Source: Sesamum alatum
Taxonomy: Eukaryota > Streptophyta > Magnoliopsida > Lamiales > Pedaliaceae
DNA length: 64,000 nucleotides
NCBI GenBank assembly: GCA_034509735.1
Contig: JACGWO010000010.1
Location: 11,049,193-11,113,192 of the forward strand
Direction: 5' to 3'
The translations under genes were made by a program, and so were the position numbers. The notes below the pieces were generated by a model. That model searched no databases. It was given only the letters and a program-made list of their open reading frames with translations, and was not told where the DNA came from. Shown piece by piece: positions 21,690 through 31,100 of the stretch. Each line of letters opens with the position of its first letter. Positions within the stretch are counted from its first letter, which is position 1.

Positions 21690-22751
21690 GATTGGAAATT
21701 CGGCCAAGTTTAGCAGATGGTGAACCTAAAAAGTGACACACAATTCACCGGTAATGGAGGAATTAATTTGGGATTGAATTCCGGGTAGATCGAACAATTT
21801 AATTAGATTAAATTGGTTCTCTTCTTGGAGTGTCAAGTCTTTAATTAGATTAAATAAACTTGGCTCATAAATAGAATTTATGAAATGAGCTATTTCCGTC
21901 TTTAACTAGATGAAAATATTATTTCTTGGGCTCAAATATTTATTTGATATTTATTAGAAGCCCAATGGACAGTTTTAAATACGATTTAAAATATTCCATA
22001 AAGCCCATCAAAGGATGGACGAACGAGATTGATTCTAGAGGGCTTGATGAGATGAAGGTTATGATTAAGTTTGACTTAATCATAGCTTAGGTTGACAAGA
22101 ATTTGACTAGGTCAAAATCCTAGTCAAGTGTGCCTCTCTTTAGGAGAGTTTGAGTAGGAATAGGAAAACTTTTTTTTTCCATAAATACTCAAAACACAAA
22201 CACACACACTAATCTCTACATTCATCGCACACACACACACACACACGGCTGACCGCCCCCTCTCAAATCTCGTCTCCTCTCCTCTCTTCACTCCAAGAAA
22301 GACTTTGTTTCCTTATCTTTGATACAAGGGAACACTAGACGAATTGATCACGTTAATTCATAACACTATGTTGATTTGTCCTTCCTTATTCTTCTTGATC
22401 TCTTGCTAGCATGAGAATCAAGATCCGGTGTATTGCGTGTACGATTTAGAGGGTTCCTACTTTGGGATCTCGTGGCAAAATGTGGAACAACGTGTATAGT
22501 GGTACGAAAAAAGACTACAACGGGTAAGTCTCGTTTCTCTTGTTCTTTTCGTTACAACCTATGGCCTCCATGAATGCAACATACTTTTTTCCTTTTATTC
22601 ATGAGATACATCAAATGCTTGGGAGGTTCAAGGAACACCCTTTGAACGACTTCTTTAATTTATGTTTTTTACGCATGATTTACGTTTCTTGTTTTTAATT
22701 ATCGCGCATCCGCACTCGCGCTTCCTCCTGGGATGTCCACATATCGTTACA
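21690..22751 (+). repeat. 5'-truncated Copia LTR (element G)
   Basis: From about 21700 the sequence follows the second half of the solo LTR at 28654-30775: GGTGAACCTAAA, the W-box-like GACTAGGTCAAAATCCTAGTC, a CA microsatellite, and the end before TGGTATC. The first half is missing and the left border is approximate. It ends CA at 22751. Confidence 0.8.
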
Positions 22752-22752
22752 G

Positions 22753-22764
22753 TGGTATCAAAAC
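22753..22764 (+). other. Primer-binding site of element G
   Basis: TGGTATCAAAAC is the tRNA-iMet site with two changes, one base after the LTR end, followed by the leader start CGGTTCGGTGTATAGGCC that C and D also have. Confidence 0.8.
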
Positions 22765-23551
22765 TCGGTTCGGTGTATAGGCCTAGGGTTATATGTGTTA
22801 TACGTGTATATGCATGTTTTACGTGGCTTTAATTTCCATTTTAAAGCATGTCATAAAGTTTATCGTATTAATTTTGCACTTGAGATTTGGATCACGGATT
22901 TCATGTAATTCTTGAATTATTTTCTTGATTTCTTGGAGAAAAAAGGGCAGAAAGAATCGACAAAATAGAAAACGGCGATTACCCGTAGCCGTCGGCTGAC
23001 CGCTCATGCGCAGGCAGACAACAGACGCGCGCAGGAGGTGCGGCCAGGCGCGTGTGCACGCACAAGAAGAGGAGCCTGTGCGCGCGCATGCTCGGCCAGC
23101 GCGTCCGGTGCGCGCGACAGGCACATGCCCAGGCCTGTTAGCTATGCTCGTAGGGAGTGTGGCAGGGCCGCGCGCACAGGGGAGCCTGTGCGTGCCCGTC
23201 CGGCAAGCGCGGATAGTGCGTGCGGGCGATGGATGCGATCAGCCCGTGGCCGTGCACGCAAGTAAGGGATGCCTGTGCGCGAGCGCCCGGCCAGCACGCC
23301 CAGCGCGCCCAGAAGGTAGGCTGGGCCGACCGCGCGCACGCGTCCGGCCAGGCGGACGTTGCCGCGGCGGCAGCCGTTGCCGATTCCCGTTTCGTTATTA
23401 TTTTCATAATTTAAAATGAAAGAGAAGCCAAACTATTTTAATCCATGTAGTTACACTTGAAGTGTTCATGTACCTATATATGCTATTTCATTTTCATGGA
23501 GAACATAAAAACATGCATCAATTTCAAGTATATATTACTATTTCTTGCTTT
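22765..23551 (+). other. Partial leader of element G with GC-rich hairpin block
   Basis: The leader holds a CpG-rich stretch (about 22980-23386) with hairpins such as GCACAGG at 23174-23180 against CCTGTGC at 23185-23191, loop GGAG. It is cut by the CACTA terminus at 23552. The gag-pol of G is not seen anywhere in the window. The long frames in this stretch reflect GC content. Confidence 0.75.
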
Positions 23552-23569
23552 CGCTACAAAAAAATGCAG

Positions 23570-24200
23570 GAATTGGAACGGATATATACGACCGTTCCAA
23601 ATACTGTTCCTAATAGGAACGGTAAATGGAACTGTTATGGAACGGGAAACCGTTGATGATGTCACTTTCGCGTTAATGATAGTCCAAACGTGGCGGCAAG
23701 ACCGTTCCTATTTGTGTGTCAACATATGTGTGACAATAGGTAAACCCAATACCATTCCAAAATGAGACCAGTTATATTTTGGTATTCCATTTGGAACACC
23801 ACTGTGAAAATTGGAACGGTTAGTTGACCGGGAACACGTACTGTTCCTATATGTGGTCCAAAGCTCGGGTCTATTTGGACCGGTTGCTCGTTCCAATATG
23901 TAGTTCTAAATGAGACCCTTTTACGCCATGCGTGAACAATATAATGCAATGACCGTTCCAAATTGTGGGTATTTAGGAAATCCAGTGTTGTTGCAAAAAC
24001 CGTTCCCAATTGTGCTCCAATTTGGAACGGGCGCTTTACATGAACAATTATGTATGACTAATCTCGTTCCTAATATGCCAGAACGGCTATATTACAATGG
24101 TAATATTACCGTTATTATATCCGTTCCAGAGTCCATTCCTAAAGTTGGATTAACAGCTAGTTTAGTGTGCCAAATAATAGTTCAATGCCCGTTCCAATAT
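23570..24200. repeat. Subterminal repeats of CACTA 2
   Basis: The words GGAACGG, CCGTTCC and variants occur many times in both orientations across this stretch, for instance near 23575, 23590, 23618, 23812, 24000 and 24118. CACTA 1 uses GTTACAA instead, so the two elements belong to different families with different presumed binding sites. Confidence 0.7.
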
Positions 24201-24463
24201 TTTTCTATATATAAGTCCCTCTTTATTCTCATTGTTCTTATAATTACCCTCTAACTCATTTGTTCTAACTCCCCTTGTTGATTATTTATATGTAAAGTCG
24301 AACATATTAATTATCTGCGTGAATTTTGCATTGATCTTTATAGGTGTTTTGCTCAGGTAAGAAGTTGAAATTCTGTAATGGTAAGTTTTATATATATATA
24401 TATATAATTTGTTCTCGTCATTTAATTACTGTTGTGAATTGCTTGTGTACGTAGGACCCAATC

Positions 24464-25327
24464 ATGTTAAGACAGTCGAGGAGATGGATGTATGATCGAA
24501 ACGTGCTGGGTGTGACGCCGGAGTTTGAAGATGGTGTTACAACATTTCTAGAATGGGCCCAGTCTCAACGTGCATATATAGACGGGGAGAAGATTAGGTG
24601 TCCCTGCCGGAAGTGCAAGAGCGAATGGTTCAAAACACTAGACGAGGTAAATTTTGACTTATGTATGAAAGGGTTTATGCCGGAGTATTATAATTGGACT
24701 TCGCATGGTGAGGAGAGGGTGCAGGAATACTTTGAAGCATTGACAGCGCCCCCTGTGCAGCAGCAGCAAACGCCACCCGTTTAGGAAGAGGGTAGTTTGC
24801 ATTGGGGTGATGCGGCTCAGATGGATTGGGTGCAGAGGATGGTATTCGATGTCGTCGGGCCGTCTTTTTGGTCTTCGTATAACCAGGAGGGACCGGCTGA
24901 TGATGGTACTCGGTATTGTCCATTTGACGTGGGTCCTAGTTCATATTACGATTCGGGGCCTTATGATTATGTGTCTGGCTTGTCAGACCATTTTTTTATG
25001 TAGTTCATGCTGCGGACCAACCGTTGTGGAACGGTTGCACCATCTGTCAATTGGCGTCAATTGCTTCTTTAGTGAATATCGAGGCCGAAGGGGTTTTATC
25101 GAGCATACATATGATCGCTTAAGCTAGTGGGCTGATACTGTAATGCCCCGCGATCACACTTTTCCCGCCGATTATTACAATACGAAGAAATTTATAAGAG
25201 AATTGGGCTTACCAGTTCAGAAGATTGATGCTTGCAAAAACGGTTGCATGTTGTACTGGAAGGACGATATTGATTTGGAATATTGCAAGTTTTGTGCAGA
25301 CGCTATGTACAAGCCTACCAGGGACAG
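24464..25327 (+). pseudogene. TNP2-type CACTA transposase, N-terminal part only
   Basis: The first exon reads MLRQSRRWMYDRNVLG and continues with the Transposase-associated domain (PF13963), including the zinc ligands of CPCRKC and FMPEYYNWTSHGE. A TAG at 24782 interrupts. A shifted frame gives VVHAADQPLWNGCT, and a third gives FPADYYNTKKFIRELGLP with IDACKNGCMLYW, the start of the Transposase_21 region. The catalytic part is missing because the element is cut at PTRDR. Upstream, GT at 24357 is a possible donor of a 5' untranslated intron. Not functional. Confidence 0.8.
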
Positions 25328-25816
25328 GTACATGGTCGCAGTAGACACCTTCCTTGCCTCATCGGCCACATTCGCCGCAAGGAAGTACTGCTCCATGTGA
25401 AACAGGAAGTTCTCGACCTCCTTCGCATCTCGAGCACCACCGTAGGCCTTCGGTTCAGGAATCCGAAGCCTAGCACCATTATCAGGAGCAACCGGAGCGT
25501 TGCCCACCGCCCGTTGGAAAACACCAATCTGTAGGGCCATCTCCTCCATCTTGCGTTGCATATCAACACCACCGCCCTGGCCATAAGCATCCTGGACCGC
25601 ATGCTGGCGCTCCCTCAGATCGGAACGCAGCTCCGAGATCTCATGCTTCAGTGTGGCAACATGATCTTCCAAATTCTCGACCATCTCAGTCAACCGGGAG
25701 ATTTCAGCCTCCGGGTCTGTGATCCTTTTGTGGGGCACCTCGGCCCGTCTCGAACTCTCAGGGTCCTGGTCCGACATTCTGGCAGAACTGGCTCTCGTAA
25801 CCCGCCTCGGCCCCAT
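25328..25816 (-). pseudogene. Gypsy gag, N-terminal fragment
   Basis: The frame can start at MGPRRVTRASSARMSDQ just inside the primer site. It contains a helical stretch (AEISRLTEMVENLEDHVATL) and the gag core up to VADEARKVSTATMYL, then runs into CACTA sequence. The missing continuation corresponds to about 100 residues before the gag fragment found at 33956. Gag would form the virus-like particle. This copy has no remaining gag, so it cannot function. Confidence 0.8.
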
Positions 25817-25828
25817 CAGGCAACCGAG

Positions 25829-25840
25829 GCTCTGATACCA
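25829..25840 (-). other. Primer-binding site of the Gypsy array (tRNA-iMet)
   Basis: GCTCTGATACCA is the complement of TGGTATCAGAGC, so this leader reads leftwards. It lies between the LTR (right) and the gag start (left). Confidence 0.85.
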
Positions 25841-26287
25841 CCTCTCACGGGGCGCCTTCCGCAATGCGGAGAAAGGGGCACCGTGTGGCTAGTAGTCCAT
25901 AGCCAATGACTACTTCCACCAACCGGCAGCAACACCAACCAAATTCCCACCGACGCCTCGCACAGGCCGTCGACAAGAACAACACAATTTCCAACAATCA
26001 ACAATATAATGCAGCGGAATCAGTAAATCAATCACACGTCTTGCAACGAATGTGTTTTTGTATTGATAGCAGAAATATTGATGATTACAGCAAGCTAGCT
26101 AAGGGGATCGCCATGAGGGGGATACTAGCAATGCACATCAAGCTTCGAGTGGTCATTCCCCCCTATAATAGGCTTAAAAAGAAATTTCCTATTGACAAAC
26201 CTAGATACAAGAAAAGCTGAAAATTGCATCTCATGGGGCATAAAGGGCCACATGAGTGAAAACTAAATATTACATCAGTGACTCACA
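25841..26287 (-). repeat. Gypsy LTR flanked by internal sequence on both sides (borders approximate)
   Basis: It lies between the primer site (25840) and the end of the chromodomain frame (26370). Read on the minus strand it may start TGTGAGTCAC at 26287. It contains a weak TATA-like AAGCCTATTATAGG and a region with AATCATCAATA typical of a 3' end. No second copy is present, so the ends cannot be confirmed by comparison. Confidence 0.55.
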
Positions 26288-26369
26288 CCTAAGACTCTAA
26301 AACCTGCGGAAGCCTAGTGCCTGTCGGCGGAAGTGCTGGTCGGCCGGATGGAACATGGCCGAAATTGGG

Positions 26370-28150
26370 TCAAGGGGGCCGAGAGTGCGGGCGACCCTTG
26401 ACATTATCCTGTACTTGAGATGGCGACGTCCTCGGCGGCATGGAAGCATGGTACGCTTCAATCAGAGGTAGGAAGGCCTTAAGGTCCGTCACTCGTTCCC
26501 AAGTACTCTCCTCGCTGCTACATCCCCTCGACTTCACCAGGTACTCAGTGACATCTTTCTTTGCAGTGCGTGTGGCTCGGTGGTTCAGGATAGCTTCGGC
26601 CACCCTCTTCTGGGTCTTCTTCAATTCAAGTTGTGGGCGGCTCGGCTGATTGCGGGTGTCATCCTCCTTGTTTGCTGTATACTTCTTCAACTCACATGGA
26701 GGACGTTATGGATCTTCCACCAGGTAAAGGACCGATGTACTTCTACATAAGGCGAGGGTCTCTCCCCCCGGCCGACTTTGATAATCTCAAGTCCGGAACC
26801 TTCACCATCACAAGGTCTCCCGCGGTAAACTCGACGAAGCGGCGATTCTTATCTGCATACTTCTTCATCCGCTTCTATACTTTCTTGAGGCAACTCCTAG
26901 CTATATCAACATTTCTTTTCCATTCCTCAGAGAAGCTTCGAGCAAGTGGGCATCTCACACTCTGTGGGGAGTTAATAGTGTGAGGGAGGAGCGGCTGCTG
27001 ACCAGCGACAATTTCAAAAGCGCTCTTATTTGTGGAAGAGCTCTTTTGGGCATTGAAACACAGCTGAGCGACATCCAAAAAGCTTCACCCAATCCTTCTA
27101 AGTACCACGTACATAATGTCGGAGATATTCCTCCGACATAGAATTAAAGCGCTCCGTCTGGCCGTCAGATTGTGGATGATAGCTGGAGCTCATATTCAGT
27201 TTGGACCCGAGGAGTTTGAACAACTCGGTCTAGAAGGCGCCAGTGAAACGGGAGTCCCGATCGCTGACGATGTCTTTCGGCAGTCCCCAGTACTTGACAA
27301 TGTGCTTGAAGAAGAGATGAACCGTCCCTTCCACCGTAACCTGTTTTGGGGCTGCGATAAATGTGGCGTATTTGGACAATCGATCTACCACGACGATAAT
27401 GCTCCCTAAGTCTCCCACCTTAGGCAAGCCAGAAATGTAGTCCATGGAAACACTTTCCAACGATCTCTTTGGGATGGGCAACGGTTGTAGCAAACCAGCC
27501 TTCTTCTGATGGTCTGCCTTGTCCTGCTGACAAATCAAGCAGGTGCGGACATATGTCTCTACATCATCCCGCATCTGTGGCCAATAATAGGCCCTCAGCA
27601 CCAACGCATAGGTGCGTTCTTCTCCTGGATGTCCCGTCCAAAAAGTGTCATGGCATTCCGAAATAAGTGATTTTCGCAGGTCCCCGCCTTTTGGTACATA
27701 TACGCGGTTTCCTTTGGTCATCAGAAGTCCGTCTTCTAACCAGAACCATAGAGCTTTGCCCTGCTCGACCAAGTAAACCAGGCCCTGCGCCGCTGGATCT
27801 TTCGGTAATAGCTCGCGCACCCGGTCCTTCACCGAGGTGGCAACAACACTCGAGGAAAGTGCTGCTACCGACCCCAAAGTAGCCAAATCTGCCTTGCGGC
27901 TCAGCGCGTCTGCCGCAAGGTTGCTAGAGCCGGCCCGGTACTCTAGCACAAACTGAAATTCTGACAGCATTTCCTGCCAGCGTGCCTGCCTACTGGTCAA
28001 CTTCGGCTGCGACATGAAATGACTCACTGCAGTGTTGTCCATCTTGACCACGAAGGGAGAGCCTAATAAATAATGCCGCCATAGTCTAAGGCAATGAACT
28101 ACGACCAACAACTCTTTCTCGTGCACTGAATAACGCCTCTCAACATCTTG
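26370..28150 (-). pseudogene. Gypsy pol fragment, copy 1: RNase H, integrase, chromodomain
   Basis: The long open part (28189-27230) reads DVERRYSVHEKELLVVVHCL (RNase H end), then integrase with the HHCC zinc site (ending CLICQQDK) and the core with SMDYISGLP. Past about 27230 the frame shifts. AQLCFNAQKSSSTNKSAFEI appears at 26875-27078, and the end at 26370-26690 is a chromodomain (AILNHRATRTAKKDVTEYL, then STWERVTDL). Chromodomains of such elements bind histone marks and steer insertion into heterochromatin. Frameshifts near 27230, 27080 and 26870 break it. It starts abruptly at the joint with copy 2 and has no protease or reverse transcriptase. Confidence 0.85.
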
Positions 28151-31100
28151 GGGATTGGTAAAGGACTGATGTACTTCTGAATAAGGCAAGGGTCTCTCCC
28201 CCTGGCCGACTTTGATAATCTCGGGTCCGGAACCTTCACCATCACAAGGTCTCCCGCGGTAAACTCGACGAAGCGGCGATTCTTATCTGCATACTTCTTC
28301 GTTCGCTTCTGTGCTTTCTCGAGGCAACTTCTAGCTATATCAACATTTCTTTTCCATTCCTCAGAGAACCTTCGAGCAAGTGGGGATCTCACACTCTGTG
28401 GGGAGTCAATAGTGTGAGGGAGGAGCGGCTGCTGCCCAGTGACAATTTCAAAAGCGCTCTTGTTGGTGGAAGAGCTCTTTTGGGCGTTGAAACATAGCTG
28501 AGCGACATCCAAAAGCTTCACCTAATCCTTCTGAGTACCACGTACATAATGTCGGAGATATTCCTGCAACATAGAATTAAAGCGCTCCGTCTGGCCGTCA
28601 GATTGTGGATGATAGCTGGAGCTCATATTCAGTTTGGACGGAGGAGTTTGAACTATTAGAATAGGTGACCAAAAAGTCAATGATATTGGCTGTTCTGAGA
28701 ACTATTCGTCAAACTGTGAACAAGTAATATTATGTTAATGAATGTAGTAAGGGTTCATAGGCATGAGTTTGTTGTACATACTACTTGTCACAACAAACGC
28801 CCACAGAATGAAATAACATTTTGGAAAATTAGAATTCAGCTTGGAGGTAGGTTCATGAAATCAGTTTCGCCGAATCGGTCTGAAATACTCCAAGTCAAAG
28901 GAATCTCGAGACAGGGCATCGAGAATCCATTTGAGACTTGCACTAAGCATCTGCTGTCGTGTTTCATCGATGGGTGATGAGGATCGTCTAAGCAGTGTTA
29001 GTGGGTCGGCCTGCTGGGGAGCGCCGATTGAGGTGACTCGCGGGAATCATCATATGGAAGCCACTCGGGCTTGGTCGGTATGACTCGTATTCCCAGTTCT
29101 GATAGTACGGGATTAGTCGTCGGACTTGAGGATCACGGCAGTTCCCTACATACTAAGGCTGTATCTTGGATCTGGTGAAATTTGACCGGTTATATCACAT
29201 GGTCATCATAAGCCTCATCCAGTGCAGTTGGGGTATGTAAGAACGATGTATTCCAAGATAGGATCTGTCCCCTGTCAAAGGATATGACAACAAGATCTCC
29301 TATGCGCTCGGAGATGGTTTAGACTCACAAAGTCCATGGCCGTAGCACTTGATGTAGTGGGAAAGGATTTCCTACGTAGAGTTAAACCTATCTCGAGCAT
29401 TATGCATAGTTGCCTAGTTAAGGATGGGAACCGACCCCTGGACTAAAGGTCGGGAGACAGGCGACAGTAGGACCGTACTCGTACGTATCGAGCGATGGTA
29501 GGACCGTACCTGTATGTAACTCGGAGCCTAAATATTCACACCACATATTCACCTAGTCTCTAGTACCGTTGCTAGATGGCCACCCATGGTAACGGACTAC
29601 TTTGGTTATGAAATGACAAGAAGTAGGTCCAAGTCTAGCTGAAAGATGAACCTAAAGAGTCACACCCGCCACACCATATGAAAGGGAATTAATTTGGAAT
29701 TAATTCCAGGAGAAGGTTTAGTTTATTGGAATTAAATTATACTTCTTGGAGATTCAAGCCTCGATGAATTATTTGGAATAATTGGGTTTGAGTTCATAAA
29801 TTAGATTTATGAATTTTATAAAGCATGGGCTTCCCTTTTAATTAGATTAAAAGGATGAATTAATTAATGGGCTTGGTATATTAAATAGGATTTAATATAA
29901 AGTTCATGGGACTGTTTAATTGGGAATTAAATGAAATCCATTCCATTAATTAATTAATGGGCTTAGTATATTAAATAGGATTTAATATAAAGTCCATGGG
30001 ATTATTTAATTTAGAATTAAATAAAGCCCATTCCATAAAGCCCATCAAAATGGATGAACAAGATTTAATCAAAGGGATTGATGAGATGAAGGGCCATGAT
30101 TAATTTGACTTAATCCAAGCCTAGTTTGACTAGGTAAAAATCCTAGTCAAAGCGTGTCTCTTTAGAAGAGTTTGAGAAGGAATAGGAAATTCCATCTTCT
30201 ATAAATACTCAAAAACACACACACACACACACACACACCTACTATTCTCTACAACTCTCATCTCATCATGCTCTCTAAAATTTCGTCCATCTCCCTCATA
30301 CATTCTCCAAGATTTCTACTTTGTTCTTCTTGATTTATTCATGTTAGAACATAAGGGACATTGATTGCGTTAATTGATAGCGTGTATCGATGTCTCTTCT
30401 CCCCAAATAATTTCGTGCTAGCACAATGATTCTTTGCTTTCTGGTGTAGCGAGTGTCATGATTTAGAGGGTCTCTTCTTTGAGATCTTGGTGCAAAACGG
30501 GGAACAATGCATGTAGCCGAACAAAGACAAAACTACAACCGGGTAGGTTCTTTAATTACGTTTTTCGGTTTCAATTCTATGGCCTCCATGTTGTGTTTTA
30601 TTGAACATGAGATACACCGAACGCCCGGGAGAATCAAGGGCACACCCCTTGATTCGATTATGTATGTTATGCATGGTTTAAATTCCATTTAATTATGTTT
30701 TGCAATTTTATTATGCAATCTTTCGCACTTTCGCTACACGCGTTCATCTCCCGGGACGATCCACATAACTTTTCATGAACAACTCTGTCCAGAAGATGCC
30801 AGTGAAACGGGACTCCCGATCCCTGACGATGTCTTTCGACTGTCCCCAGTACTTGACAATGTGCTTGAAGAAGAGATGAGCCGTCCCTTCCGCCGTAACA
30901 TGTTTTGGGGCTGCGATAAATGTGGCGTATTTGGACAATCGGTCTACCACAACGATAATGGTCCCTAAGTCTCCCACCTTAGGCAAGCCAAAAATGTAGT
31001 CCATGGAAACACTTTCCAACGGTCTCTTTGGGATGGGCAACGGTTGCAGCAAACCAGTCTTCTTCTGATGGTCTGCCTTGTCCTGCTGACAAATCAAGCA

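Larger units (their letters stand above)
23552..25327 (+). mobile_element. CACTA (En/Spm) element 2, 3'-truncated
   Basis: The left end, CGCTACAAAAAAA at 23552-23564, is one base from the canonical CACTACAAAA terminus. It is followed by a dense subterminal field of GGAACGG/CCGTTCC words and then a TNP2-type transposase. The element stops abruptly at about 25327 inside the transposase, where minus-strand Gypsy gag begins. Neither side of that joint is an element end, so a deletion or rearrangement made it. Confidence 0.75.

Noticed and set aside
23006..23419. Open frames of 65-137 codons in the leader of G
   Set aside because: The same GC-driven effect as in D; no conservation in A or C.
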